Source: Azospirillum oleiclasticum
GTDB lineage: Bacteria; Pseudomonadota; Alphaproteobacteria; Azospirillales; Azospirillaceae
Assembly (NCBI RefSeq): GCF_013423485.1
Contig: NZ_JABFFR010000027.1
Span: 1 to 64,000 of the forward strand
Length of the DNA: 64,000 nucleotides
Direction of reading: 5' to 3'
The first letter of the stretch is position 1, and each line of letters opens with the position of its first letter. Of this stretch, positions 52,637 to 61,572 are shown one piece after another. The translations under genes and the position numbers were made by a program. The notes below the pieces were generated by a model. The model was not told the origin of the DNA, ran no database searches, and saw nothing but the letters and a program-made list of their open reading frames with translations.

Positions 52637-53875
52637 GTGAGCAAAGTCTCCAAGCCCAGGGAAAACATCCAGGTACTCCTGCTCGAGGGTATCCACGACA
52701 ACGCGGAACGGGAATTCAAGGAGCGCGGCTACAGCAGCGTGACCCGCCTTCCCCACGCGCTGGACGAGGACGAGCTGGTCGAGCGGATCGGCCAGGTCCA
52801 CATCCTCGGCATCCGGTCGCGCACCCAGCTCACGGCGCGCGCGCTGGAAGCGGCGCAGCGGCTGTTCTGCGTCGGCTGCTTCTCGATCGGCACCAACCAG
52901 GTGGATCTCGCCGCGGCGCGCGACCGCGGCATCCCGGTGTTCAACGCCCCCTATTCCAACACCCGTTCGGTGGCGGAACTGGCGATCGGCGAGATCATCA
53001 TGCTGATGCGCGGCATCCCCGACAAGTCGCGGGACGTGCACGCCGGCGGCTGGTCGAAGTCGGCCAAGGACAGCTACGAGATCCGCGGCAAGACGCTGGG
53101 CATCGTCGGCTACGGCCACATCGGCACGCAGGTGTCGGTGCTGGCCGAGGCGATGGGCATGCAGGTGCGCTTCTACGACGTGGTGAAGAAGCTGGCGCTC
53201 GGCAACGCCCGGCCCTGCAACTCGCTGGAGGGGCTGCTGGAGGTCTCCGACGTCGTCACCATGCATGTGCCGGAGACGCCGCAGACCAAGGGCATGATGG
53301 GTGCGGCGCAGTTCGCCGCCATGAAGAAGAAGAGCTTCTTCCTGAACCTTGCCCGCGGCACGGTGGTGGATGTGGGCGCCCTGGCCGACGCGCTGCGCAG
53401 CGGCCGTCTGCTGGGAGCGGCGGTGGACGTGTTCCCGGAGGAGCCCGGCAGCGACAAGGAGGAGTTCGTGAGCCCGCTGCGCGGTCTGCCGAACGTCATC
53501 CTGACCCCGCACATCGGTGGCTCCACCGGCGAGGCGCAGGCCAACATCGGCACCGAGGTGTCGCAGAAGCTGACCGAGTATTCCGACAACGGCTCGACCC
53601 TGGGGGCGGTGAACTTCCCGCAGGTGGCGCTCCCCGTGCGTCCCGGCTCCACCCGTTTCCTGCACGTGCACCACAACACGCCGGGCGTGCTGAACGGCAT
53701 CTTCAAGATCCTGGAGTCCCACAACCTGAAGGTCGCGGGCCAATATCTGCAGACCGATCCGAAGCTCGGCTATGTCGTCGTCGATGTGGAGGGGCACCAT
53801 GAGAACGACGATCTGCGGGCGCAGCTGCGGGCGGTCGGCGGCACGCTGAAGATGCGTTTCCTCTACCCGTCCTGA
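52637..53875 (+). CDS. serA: D-3-phosphoglycerate dehydrogenase, E. coli type with ACT domain
   Basis: A 412-residue enzyme for the first step of serine synthesis. Seen: LLLEGIHDNAEREFKERGY; GCFSIGTNQVDLAAARDRG; the NAD site GIVGYGHIGTQ; catalytic Arg in LNLARGTVVDV and His in LTPHIGGSTGEAQ; and a C-terminal ACT domain (LHVHHNTPGVLNGIFKIL onward), the serine-feedback site. Length and sequence are those of the roughly 410-residue E. coli class, not the longer 520-residue class. I use the GTG at 52637 (SKVSKPREN aligns with the E. coli start); a GTG three codons earlier is possible. Confidence 0.94.
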   Translation: MSKVSKPRENIQVLLLEGIHDNAEREFKERGYSSVTRLPHALDEDELVERIGQVHILGIRSRTQLTARALEAAQRLFCVGCFSIGTNQVDLAAARDRGIPVFNAPYSNTRSVAELAIGEIIMLMRGIPDKSRDVHAGGWSKSAKDSYEIRGKTLGIVGYGHIGTQVSVLAEAMGMQVRFYDVVKKLALGNARPCNSLEGLLEVSDVVTMHVPETPQTKGMMGAAQFAAMKKKSFFLNLARGTVVDVGALADALRSGRLLGAAVDVFPEEPGSDKEEFVSPLRGLPNVILTPHIGGSTGEAQANIGTEVSQKLTEYSDNGSTLGAVNFPQVALPVRPGSTRFLHVHHNTPGVLNGIFKILESHNLKVAGQYLQTDPKLGYVVVDVEGHHENDDLRAQLRAVGGTLKMRFLYPS

Positions 53876-53950
53876 CCGGTCCGGCGGGCGCCGGCGACAG
53901 CGCCCGGTACCCCACTTGCCCTGGCGCGGGGGATCGCCGACATTCCGGGT

Positions 53951-54682
53951 ATGCCCATGCGTCGTAGACCCGCCTGCACCTTTGCCCTGCCGCTGCTCGC
54001 GGCCGGTGCGCTGTGGCTATCGACGGCTCCGGCCCTGGCCGGCGTGGTCTGCCCGGCCTTCGATCCGCCGCGGGTGAAGGTCACGCCGCAGATCGCCCCC
54101 CTCCTCCGCGACCACACGCGCACCATCGCCGAACTGGCGACCATTCCCGGCCGCGCGCCGGGACCGGCCGGGCGGTCCAACGGCCACATCCTGGGGCTGG
54201 CGCACGCGCGCTACGGCGAGGAGTCGCAGTTCCGGGCCATGTTCCGGTCGCTCGCCAACGGCGACGTGTGCGGTGCCCCCGCCACGTTGGCGGTCACCTT
54301 CGGCTTCCAGGAGCGCCGCCTCTTCGTGGCGCGCGAACTCCCGCGGGAAAGCTGCATCCACGGCGAGGTCCTGAGGCACGAGATGAAGCACATCGCCGTG
54401 GACGAGATGCTGCTGAAGGAGTTCATCCCGCGCATCCAGCAGCGGCTGGAAGCGGTGGTGCAGCGCGTCGGCACGGTGCGGCGGCGCACCCAGGAACAGG
54501 CCATGGCCGCCATCCGCCAGCCCATCGACGCGGCCTTGAAACTGGCGATGCAGGAGTTCACGCGCGAGCGCGACCGCCGTCAGCGGCAGGTGGACAGCGC
54601 GGAGGAGTACGCCCGGGTCACCCGGAGCTGCGGCGGCGAACTGACGCGCTATCTGCCGAAGGCTGGCAAGCCGCGTATGTAG
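53951..54682 (+). CDS. Secreted protein with HExxH motif, unknown function
   Basis: A 243-residue protein with a Sec signal peptide (RRRPACTFALPLLAAGALWL, cleavage near ALAG). The mature part has CIHGEVLRHEMKHIAVDEML, where HEMKH fits a zinc-metalloprotease HExxH, and a long helical, charged C-terminal half (residues 150-225). Three or four cysteines could form disulfides. No family recognised; protease activity is only suggested. Followed by a strong hairpin shared with the convergent chemoreceptor gene. Confidence 0.7.
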   Translation: MPMRRRPACTFALPLLAAGALWLSTAPALAGVVCPAFDPPRVKVTPQIAPLLRDHTRTIAELATIPGRAPGPAGRSNGHILGLAHARYGEESQFRAMFRSLANGDVCGAPATLAVTFGFQERRLFVARELPRESCIHGEVLRHEMKHIAVDEMLLKEFIPRIQQRLEAVVQRVGTVRRRTQEQAMAAIRQPIDAALKLAMQEFTRERDRRQRQVDSAEEYARVTRSCGGELTRYLPKAGKPRM

Positions 54683-54726
54683 GGCGGCGCCTGCACCGGA
54701 CGCCGCACCGGATCCGGCGCCGCCCT
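54681..54726. terminator. Bidirectional hairpin between convergent genes
   Basis: AGGGCGGCGCC (54681-54691) and GGCGCCGCCCT (54716-54726) are perfect 11-bp arms with a 24-base loop that can itself fold. The hairpin fills the 48-base gap between two convergent genes and even overlaps the stop codon of the first. No U-run. Confidence 0.55.
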
Positions 54727-54730
54727 CGTC

Positions 54731-56092
54731 TCAGGCGGCGCGCACCGTGGACAGGAAGGCGCCGACCTCGTGGCGCAGGCGGGATGCCTCGTCGGTCAGG
54801 GTGCCGGCGGCACCCAGCACCTGGGTGGCGGCAGCCCCGGTCTCGGTCGCCGCCCGGTTGACCTCGCCGATCACGGCGGTGACGGACTGGGTGCCGTGCG
54901 CGGCCTGCTGGATGCTGCCGGCGATCTCGCGGGTGGAGGCCGACTGCTCCTCGACGGCGGCGGCGATGCCCGACGCGATCTCGTCCATGCGGCCAATGGT
55001 GCGGCCGATCTCCTGGATGGCGCCGACCGCACCGGAGCTGGACTGCTGGATCTCCGCCACCTTGGCCTGGATCTCCTCGGTGGCCTTGGCGGTCTGGTTG
55101 GCGAGCTGCTTCACCTCGCTGGCGACGACCGCGAAGCCCTTGCCGGCCTCCCCGGCGCGCGCGGCTTCGATGGTGGCGTTCAGCGCCAGCAGGTTGGTCT
55201 GACCGGCGATGGAGTTGATGAGGTTCACCACATCGCCCACCTGCCGCGCCGCGGCCGCCAGTGCCTCCATCATGCCGTTGGTGGCGGAGGCCTGCCGCAC
55301 CGCCTCGCCAGCGATCGCGGAGGAGAGATGCACCTGCCGGCCGATTTCCAGGATCGAGGCGTTCAGCTCCTCCGTCGCCGCGGCCACGGTGCTGACGCTG
55401 GCCGACGCCTCCTCCGCCGACGAGGCGACGGACATCGCCTGCTGCGAGGTCTGCTGCGCGGTGGCGGACAGGGCGGACGCCGCCGCCTTCATGTCGCCGG
55501 CCGAACTCGCCACCGCCTCCACCACGCCCTTCACGCTGCGCTCGAACTGGTCGGCGAGGCGGGTCATGGCGGCCTGCCTGGCGGTCCGCTCGGACAGGGT
55601 GTAGGTCTCCAGCAGCACCTCCAGGTCGAACCAAGCCATGCTGTCCAGGGCTTGCCTCAGGGCATCCCGCTCCTCCCGCTCGCGGCGTCCGGAGCCGAAG
55701 AAGCCGCCGGTCCGCGGCGAGTCCAGCCCCAATTCGCGGGCGATGGCGCGCGACACCGTGTGGTGGCAGACGGCCACGGCGTAGGCGGGAACCCCGTTCT
55801 CGTAGAAGGCTATGGCGAGCCGCCGCGCCGAGTCTTCGAATCCCTCATGCACCTGCCCCGACACCACCCGCACCCAATGCTCCACGCGCACCTTGTGGAC
55901 ATTGGGATTTCGGAGCGCCGCCTGGATCTCCGGCCAAGCCGCGAACAGCCCGTGCCAGGTCTCCAGCAGCGCGGGCAGCTTCCGTTCGGCCCAGTCGCGA
56001 TGCCGGCCCAGCCGGCGAACAAGCGCATCGTCGATCCCGAAAACGGCAAGGCGTGAGCGGTGATGATCGCTGTCGGTTCGGGTATTCGTCAT
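54731..56092 (-). CDS. Globin-coupled chemotaxis transducer (protoglobin-MCP)
   Basis: A 453-residue soluble receptor: no membrane segment. An N-terminal sensor globin (about 20-170) has the VRVEHWVRVVSG helix with His72 as candidate proximal heme ligand and the ENGVPAYAVAV segment; it is followed by an MCP signalling domain with SIAGQTNLLALNATIEAARA. Such HemAT-like proteins sense O2 and direct aerotaxis, which suits a microaerophilic Azospirillum. In the helix after the heme His, the more usual 'IG..H' reads LAIAFYENG, so ligand behaviour may differ. Convergent with the secreted HExxH protein and divergent from mobA. Confidence 0.85.
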   Translation of the reverse strand: MTNTRTDSDHHRSRLAVFGIDDALVRRLGRHRDWAERKLPALLETWHGLFAAWPEIQAALRNPNVHKVRVEHWVRVVSGQVHEGFEDSARRLAIAFYENGVPAYAVAVCHHTVSRAIARELGLDSPRTGGFFGSGRREREERDALRQALDSMAWFDLEVLLETYTLSERTARQAAMTRLADQFERSVKGVVEAVASSAGDMKAAASALSATAQQTSQQAMSVASSAEEASASVSTVAAATEELNASILEIGRQVHLSSAIAGEAVRQASATNGMMEALAAAARQVGDVVNLINSIAGQTNLLALNATIEAARAGEAGKGFAVVASEVKQLANQTAKATEEIQAKVAEIQQSSSGAVGAIQEIGRTIGRMDEIASGIAAAVEEQSASTREIAGSIQQAAHGTQSVTAVIGEVNRAATETGAAATQVLGAAGTLTDEASRLRHEVGAFLSTVRAA

Positions 56093-56368
56093 GATCGGCG
56101 CTTTCCTCGGCGTGCGTGGGCTGGTCAGGCGGGCGGCGTCCGGTCCGTTGGTGGCGGGCGGGACGATATAACAGCTTGAAATACGTGTTTGCGGGCTAAT
56201 TAGATTGCCTATGATGCGAAAACTTTATGCCAATGCAATGCGGAATAGAGGCCTGCATACCTGGGTATGATAGCCGATCTTCCTCAACCGAAAGTCATAA
56301 ATGCCTATGACGGTGCGGCCTGTGACAGCCTATTGCCGAGGCTCCGCGTACCAGTCACTCTGAGGGTC
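56093..56368. promoter_or_regulatory. Divergent control region of the globin-coupled receptor and mobA
   Basis: 276 bases, AT-rich around 56165-56290 (for example GCGGGCTAATTAGATTGCC), in contrast to all flanking DNA. It must contain both promoters. I see no riboswitch-like structure for mobA and no convincing boxes. A longer reading frame from 56267 into mobA has no support. Confidence 0.4.
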
Positions 56369-57025
56369 ATGAACCCACAGCCGGACGTCACAGGGGCCAG
56401 CGTGCGCGGAATTGTCGCGGGCGTGCTGCTGGCCGGCGGCCTGTCGCGCCGCATGGGCGGCGGGGACAAGTGCCTGCGCCGGCTCGGCGGCAGCACGATT
56501 CTGGAGCGCATCCTGGCGACGGTGCGGCCGCAGGTCGGGCCTCTCGTGCTCAACGCCAATGGCGACCCGGCGCGCTTCGCCGCGTACGGCCTGCCGGTCG
56601 TGCCGGATGTGGTGGAGGGCTTCGCGGGGCCGCTGGCCGGCGTGCTGACGGGGTTGGAATGGGCGGCGGAACAGGCGCCAGGCTGCCGCTGGGTGGCGAG
56701 CGTCGCCACCGACTCGCCCTTCCTGCCGCCGGATCTGGTGGACCGGCTGCTGCGCGCGGTGGAGACGGACGGGGCCGACATCGCCTGCGCGCGGTCGGCC
56801 GGTCGGGACCATCCGGTGTTCGGCCTGTGGCCCGTGGCGCTGGCCGCCGACCTGCGACGGGCGCTGGTGGAGGAGGGCGTGCGCAAAGTCGCCGCCTGGG
56901 CCGGCCGTCACCGGCTGGCCGTCGCCGATTTCCCGGCCAAGCCGGTCGACCCCTTTTTCAACACCAACCGGCCGGAGGATCTGGAGGAGGCCCGGCGGAT
57001 GGTCGCAGCCGGGCTGGTCGCGTGA
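56369..57025 (+). CDS. mobA: Molybdenum cofactor guanylyltransferase
   Basis: A 218-residue nucleotidyltransferase adding GMP to molybdopterin, giving the bis-MGD cofactor of nitrate reductase, formate dehydrogenase and the like. Seen: VLLAGGLSRRMGGGDKCLRRLGG, the GTP-binding start; DVVEGFAGPLAGVLTGLEWA; VASVATDSPFLPPDLVDRLL with the metal-binding Asp; FNTNRPEDLEEARR at the end. GAGGG precedes the ATG at 56369. mobB is not adjacent. Confidence 0.93.
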   Translation: MNPQPDVTGASVRGIVAGVLLAGGLSRRMGGGDKCLRRLGGSTILERILATVRPQVGPLVLNANGDPARFAAYGLPVVPDVVEGFAGPLAGVLTGLEWAAEQAPGCRWVASVATDSPFLPPDLVDRLLRAVETDGADIACARSAGRDHPVFGLWPVALAADLRRALVEEGVRKVAAWAGRHRLAVADFPAKPVDPFFNTNRPEDLEEARRMVAAGLVA

Positions 57026-57106
57026 TCACGCGGTTGCGTGCCGGCACAGCCGGTGGCATGCAGCGCTGAACGCGCCGGTGGCGCCGCAGGGCAGGGAGGG
57101 ACGGCG

Positions 57107-57487
57107 ATGGACGACGAGGGCAAGGAGACGCCGGCGGCGCGCGCGCTGACCGAGGGGGAGCTGTCCGGGGCCAGCGTGGAGGCGCTGATCGTCCGCTACC
57201 ACGACGCCCGCCGCAACGCCGCCCTGGCCCGCGCCCGCGCCGACTACCAGGACGCCAACAACGCCCACCGCGAGGCGGTGCAGCACGAGCGGCTGGTCGC
57301 CGCCGGCGACAAGATGCCGCAGGCCGAACGCAAGGCCATCGTCGAGTCCAACCCCGAGGTTCTGAAGGGCCGGCAGCAGAGCATCGTCCGCGCCAAGGAA
57401 GCCGCCCTGTGGAGCGCCGAGGCCGAGGCGCTGCGCCTCTACATCCTGGCGCGCGGGCGGATGGCCGGTGGCGAGGATGCCGGTTAG
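57107..57487 (+). CDS. Small helical protein of unknown function
   Basis: A 126-residue, Ala/Arg/Glu-rich, mostly helical protein (RYHDARRNAALARARADYQD, AEAEALRLYILARGRM). GGGAGGG stands before the ATG, so it is likely translated. No signal peptide, membrane segment or recognised family. It follows mobA by 81 bases. Its stop overlaps the stop of the convergent gene by three bases. Confidence 0.6.
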   Translation: MDDEGKETPAARALTEGELSGASVEALIVRYHDARRNAALARARADYQDANNAHREAVQHERLVAAGDKMPQAERKAIVESNPEVLKGRQQSIVRAKEAALWSAEAEALRLYILARGRMAGGEDAG

Positions 57488-57762
57488 GAACCGAGGCGCG
57501 TCCAGCGCCGCCGCGCCCGCCGCAGCACAGCCGCCAGCATCGCCGCGGTGAGGACGGCCAACCCGGCCACCAGCATCAGCAGCCCGACCGTGAAGGCGGG
57601 CGGCATCTCGCCGATCACCCGGCCTTCGGCATCCAACCGCTCGACCGGGACGAGGAGCACCAGGATCGTGCCGGCAAGGCCGATCGCGGCGAGGCCGGCT
57701 CCGGCGAAGCCCAGCCAGCCGATGACGCCGATCCGCCGACGATGGGACCGTCCCCGTGCCAC
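57484..57762 (-). CDS. Small two-helix membrane protein
   Basis: A 92-residue protein: basic N-terminus (ARGRSHRRR), membrane helix WLGFAGAGLAAIGLAGTIL, a loop with VERLDAEGRVIGEMPPA, a second helix TVGLLMLVAGLAVLTAAMLAA and a basic tail. The GTG at 57762 is chosen since GGGAGG lies 6 bases ahead; the frame is open to 57981 but overlaps the divergent aldolase gene. Function unknown. Confidence 0.6.
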   Translation of the reverse strand: MARGRSHRRRIGVIGWLGFAGAGLAAIGLAGTILVLLVPVERLDAEGRVIGEMPPAFTVGLLMLVAGLAVLTAAMLAAVLRRARRRWTRLGS

Positions 57763-57850
57763 CGCGAGCCTCCCGCGACCTTTGTCGCGCGGAGTGTAGC
57801 CGCTCCGGCCCAGGCTTGACAGCGGGGGCGGGGCGTGGCTCGTTCGGCGC

Positions 57851-58513
57851 ATGACGACCGCCGACGACCTCCCCCTCCGCCGCGCTATCATCGACACCTG
57901 CCTCGCCATGAACCGGTCGGGCGTGAACCAGGGGGCGTCCGGCAACCTGTCGGTCCGCCACGGCGACGGGCTGCTGATCACCCCGTCCGGCCTGCCCTAC
58001 GACGAGACGGAGCCGGAGGACATCGTCGCCATGGGCTTCGATGGGGCGTGGTCGGCGCGCGAGGGGCGGCGGCCCTCCTCGGAATGGCGCTTCCACCGCG
58101 ACATCCTGCAGGCGCGGACCGACGTGGATGTGGTGCTGCACGCGCACCCCACCTTCGCCACCGCTCTGGCGGTGCACGGGCGCGGCATCCCCGCCTTCCA
58201 CTACATGGTGGCTCTCGCCGGGGGCGATTCGATCCGCTGCGCCCCCTACGCCACCTTCGGCACGCAGGAACTGAGCGACCACGCGCTGGCGGCGCTCGAC
58301 GGGCGGATGGCCTGTCTGCTCGGCCATCACGGCATGATCGTGCTGGGCCGCAACCCGAAAGCGGCGCTGGCCTTGGCGGTCGAGGTCGAGACGCTCGCCC
58401 GGCAATACACCTACGCCCTGTTGCTGGGCGATCCGCCCCTGCTGCCCGCCGACGAGATCGGGCGGGTGGCGGAGAAGATGCGGCGGATGAAGTACGGCCA
58501 GTCGCCGGACTGA
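57851..58513 (+). CDS. Class II aldolase/adducin family protein (fuculose-phosphate-aldolase-like)
   Basis: A 220-residue zinc enzyme. Seen: NQGASGNLSVRHGDGLLITPSG, the phosphate-binding loop; catalytic Glu in SSEWRFHRDIL; zinc ligands in VVLHAHPTFATAL and the third His in CLLGHHGMIVLG. Members split sugar phosphates such as fuculose-1-P or ribulose phosphates, or act in methylthioribulose metabolism. No sugar-kinase or transporter neighbour to refine the substrate. Convergent, 2 bases from the next gene. Confidence 0.88.
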   Translation: MTTADDLPLRRAIIDTCLAMNRSGVNQGASGNLSVRHGDGLLITPSGLPYDETEPEDIVAMGFDGAWSAREGRRPSSEWRFHRDILQARTDVDVVLHAHPTFATALAVHGRGIPAFHYMVALAGGDSIRCAPYATFGTQELSDHALAALDGRMACLLGHHGMIVLGRNPKAALALAVEVETLARQYTYALLLGDPPLLPADEIGRVAEKMRRMKYGQSPD

Positions 58514-58515
58514 GA

Positions 58516-59160
58516 CTATTTCAACGCGTAGGTGATGTCGTAGCCGCTGCGGCGGAAGCGCGTCATCAGGAGGGTGCCGTCGTCGGCGTACCAGAGGTCG
58601 CGCTCGACGTCGCCGTCGATGCGGTGGTGCTGGGCGTCGGTCTTGCGGCCGGCGGCCTCCACGGTCTCGCGGCCGACGGGTCGCGCCGCCACCCGGTAGC
58701 GGCTGCCGTCGATGACGGAGAGCAGCAACGGATGCTTCAGCACCGCCGGCGTCCACAGGGTGAGGGGCAAGGCGTCGGCGGGAAGGTCGGCGTCCTTACC
58801 GTCCGCGGTCAGTCGGAATCCGGCACCGGCCCGGCGGAGCTCCAGCCTGTGGGGCGTGCCATCATCGTCGGTGCTGGTCGTGACCGAGACCAGCGTGCCG
58901 CCCTCCCACAGCTCTTCGCGCTTGTGGTCGTAGCGGAAGGTGATGAACAGCATCGTCACCCGGGTGCTCGCCTCGACCGTCACACGGGTGCGGGGTCCCT
59001 GACGCTCGATCGTGACGGTTTCCGTGCCGATCGGGTCGTCGCCCATCAGGATGCGGTAGGTGAGGGTGCGGCTGTCGCCGGCGGCCAGGGCGGGGGTGGC
59101 CGGCAGCAGCGACAACAGGGCAAGGGCGAGGGCGGCGCAACAGGCGCGCGTTCTGGTCAT
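58516..59160 (-). CDS. Secreted DUF6134-family protein
   Basis: A 214-residue protein with a Sec signal (MTRTRACCAALALALLSLLP..., cleavage near ALAA). The mature part is beta-rich, beginning SRTLTYRILMGDDPIGTETV, with DDDGTPHRLELRR and HRIDGDVERDLWYADDGTLL near the end, as in DUF6134 proteins of alphaproteobacteria. Likely periplasmic, perhaps a lipid- or polymer-binding beta barrel; function unknown. Confidence 0.75.
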   Translation of the reverse strand: MTRTRACCAALALALLSLLPATPALAAGDSRTLTYRILMGDDPIGTETVTIERQGPRTRVTVEASTRVTMLFITFRYDHKREELWEGGTLVSVTTSTDDDGTPHRLELRRAGAGFRLTADGKDADLPADALPLTLWTPAVLKHPLLLSVIDGSRYRVAARPVGRETVEAAGRKTDAQHHRIDGDVERDLWYADDGTLLMTRFRRSGYDITYALK

Positions 59161-59287
59161 GCGTTCCTCCCGGTTCCGCGGCGGCTCTCGTGGCCGCTCG
59201 TTCGGTGCGATGGGGCGGAAGCGTAGTGTTTGATGACGTTTACGTCAACGTCAATGACTCGACCACATGAGCGCGCCCATGTCAGGG

Positions 59288-61351
59288 TCACGCGGCGGGC
59301 AGCGTCTCCATCACCGTCAGCAGGGGCCGGCCGGCGGGCTGGTCAAGGGCGTCGATGCGCAGGCGGCGACGCCCGTCATCCTCCCGATAGACGGCCGGCA
59401 GCAGCACCGTGACACGGGTTCCGCGGCCGGGGGTGCTGGCCAGCTCGATCGCGCCACCGAGCATGGCGCAGTAATGCGCCACAAGGGTGAGGCCGAGCCC
59501 GGCGCCGCCCTTGCGGGCGCCGTTCACCGTGCTGCCCTTCACGAAGGGCTGGAAGAAGCGTTGCGCCTGCTCCGGCGGGAATCCGGCACCGGTGTCGGCG
59601 ACGGCGAAGCGCAGCCAGGAGCGGCCGTCGCGCTCCAGGCGCTCCGCCGACAGGACGACACGGCCGCCGCTGGTGTGTTTGCAGGCGTTGTCGAGCAGGT
59701 TCAGGAGCACCTGCCGAACCTTGCCGAAATCCGACTGCATGCCGCCCAGGCCGGGGGAGGCGGCGACTTCCAGCTCGTTGCCGTGCAGGTCGGCCAGCGG
59801 CATCAGCCGCTCGCGCACCTCGGTGGTCAGCCGGCCGACGTCGAAGTCCTGCAGGCAGATGTCCATGGTGCCGGCCTCGATCTTCGCGTAGTCGAGGATC
59901 GAATCGACGAGGCCGACGAGCTGCTCGCTCGACCACTGGATCATGTCCACGTCGTTGGCGAGCTCGCCGACGCCGAGCCGGTGCAGCTCGCTCATCAGCG
60001 ACTGGCTGTGGTGGACGATGTCGGTGAGCGGGCCGTGCAGCTCGTGGCCCATGTTGACGAGGAAATCGGTCTTGGCGCCGTTGGCGGCCTCGGCCCGCTC
60101 CCTCTCGTCGATCAGCTCCTGCTGAAAGGCGTCGGCCTCCCGCCGGAGCCGGTCCAGGTCCGCCTCGGCGAGCGCGCGCCTCTGTTCCTGCTCCTCCGCG
60201 ACCGCGCGCAGGGCGAGCACCGACCGCGAGAGGTCGCCCAGCTCGTCGCCGCGCACCAGGGCGGGCAGGGCGACGCCGCTGCCGCCCGCGGCCAGCGAGG
60301 TGACCGCCGTCGCCATCGCCCGCATCGGCCGGCTGACGCTGCGCACCACGTACCAGACCGTCAGCAGCCCGACCAGCACCACCACACCGCCGATCCACAG
60401 CGCGATGCGCAGGTAATCGGCGCTGCCGGCCGCCAGCCCGTCGCGCAGGGCCGCCGCGTCGGCGTCGGCCCGATGGCGCAGCGCGGCGCCATGCTCGGCC
60501 AGCGCCGCGGCGTTGGGCAGAAGCGCGTCGGCGCGCACGGAATCCTCCGCCACCAGCAGCTCCTCCACGCGGTCGAGCGTGGCCGCGGTCGCGGTCAGCA
60601 GCCCGTCCACCTCGGTGATCAGCTTCTGCGTGCCGGGCACCCACAGGTAGCGGTTCATCTCCACCAGCCGGCCGCGCGCGGCGGCAAGCTGGCCGCGCAT
60701 GCGCTCACCCTCCACGGCGTCGCGCCGCTCGACGAAGCGCACGAGGTGATCCTGCATCAGCGTGACCGCGATGGCGGCGTCGCCGGCCAGCGTCGCGGAA
60801 TCGATGCCGCCGGAGGCCTTCAGCGCGCCCAGCCGGTCGCGGATGGTCTGCACCTGCGGTTCGAGCTGCCCCGAGAGCAGGGCGGTGCGCTCGCGGCGCA
60901 GGTCGAGGATGCGGCCGACGCCCGTCCAGTAGGCGCCGAGCGCAGCGCGGGCGCCTTCCACGTCGCGTCGGTCGTCGGCGTCGGTGGCCTCCGCGCCAAG
61001 CCGCTCCAGCGCACGCTCCAGCCCGTCGCGGGCGTCCTGCGCCGCGCCGAGGCTGTCGGGGTCGCCCTCGGCCAGATGGTCGCGCACCGCGACCTCCAGC
61101 CCGCGCAAGGCGACGTCGATCTCCGCCGCGCTCTGCGACAGGTCGGCCGTGCGGGAGAAGGAACCGACATCGCGGCTGACCCCGTAGAGCGTCGCCACCC
61201 CGGTCAGGGCCAGCACCAGCACCATCGCCAGGGCGAGCAGGAAGCCGAGCGCGATCCGGGCGGTGACGGACAGGTCGTTGAGCCGCGCGCGCAAGCCGCG
61301 CGCGCCGGACTTGGGGCCATCCAGCCGGGGCAAGGCGCCGTCCACCGTCAC
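59288..61351 (-). CDS. Sensor histidine kinase with MCP-like periplasmic helical sensor; orphan
   Basis: A 687-residue membrane kinase. Helix 1 (ARIALGFLLALAMVLVLALTG) is near residues 30-50; a helical four-helix-type sensor of about 250 residues follows; helix 2 (IGGVVVLVGLLTVWYV) leads to HAMP, a short coiled coil and the kinase core. The H-box reads NMGHELHGPLTDIVHHSQ instead of the usual HELRTPL. The N, G1 and G2 boxes are present (LLNLLDNACKHT, VADTGAGF, GGAGLGLTLVA). I use GTG at 61351 after GGGAGA; longer starts run into atpF. No receiver domain or response-regulator gene is nearby. Confidence 0.85.
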   Translation of the reverse strand: MTVDGALPRLDGPKSGARGLRARLNDLSVTARIALGFLLALAMVLVLALTGVATLYGVSRDVGSFSRTADLSQSAAEIDVALRGLEVAVRDHLAEGDPDSLGAAQDARDGLERALERLGAEATDADDRRDVEGARAALGAYWTGVGRILDLRRERTALLSGQLEPQVQTIRDRLGALKASGGIDSATLAGDAAIAVTLMQDHLVRFVERRDAVEGERMRGQLAAARGRLVEMNRYLWVPGTQKLITEVDGLLTATAATLDRVEELLVAEDSVRADALLPNAAALAEHGAALRHRADADAAALRDGLAAGSADYLRIALWIGGVVVLVGLLTVWYVVRSVSRPMRAMATAVTSLAAGGSGVALPALVRGDELGDLSRSVLALRAVAEEQEQRRALAEADLDRLRREADAFQQELIDERERAEAANGAKTDFLVNMGHELHGPLTDIVHHSQSLMSELHRLGVGELANDVDMIQWSSEQLVGLVDSILDYAKIEAGTMDICLQDFDVGRLTTEVRERLMPLADLHGNELEVAASPGLGGMQSDFGKVRQVLLNLLDNACKHTSGGRVVLSAERLERDGRSWLRFAVADTGAGFPPEQAQRFFQPFVKGSTVNGARKGGAGLGLTLVAHYCAMLGGAIELASTPGRGTRVTVLLPAVYREDDGRRRLRIDALDQPAGRPLLTVMETLPAA

Positions 61352-61501
61352 ACCGTCTCCCGTACGCGCGTCCTCGCGCGTGGCTTGCCACCGGACCGTT
61401 CCGGTTCCGGTCAGATCCCTCGCCCGCCAAGACGGGCCCCGCCTGGACTGGATACGTCGAACGGGTGTGGCGATTGTACCCCGCCCGGCCCCCATCCGGA
61501 A

Positions 61502-61535
61502 ACAAAGAAAAACCCCGGCGCGGGTGCACCGGGGC
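61502..61535 (-). terminator. Rho-independent terminator of the F0 ATP-synthase operon
   Basis: On the minus strand CCCCGG, a 10-base loop and CCGGGG are followed by TTTTTCTTTGTTT (read as A-rich plus-strand 61500-61512). About 38 bases past the atpF stop. A textbook intrinsic terminator. Confidence 0.85.
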
Positions 61536-61572
61536 TGTTCCTGTCGGGGGACCTTGCGGGAACCGTCCCTAG

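Noticed and set aside
56267..56368. Upstream extension of mobA and a possible molybdenum-cofactor riboswitch
   Set aside because: The ATG at 56369 has its own GAGGG and fits the family start; I found no riboswitch-like stem pattern in the AT-rich leader.
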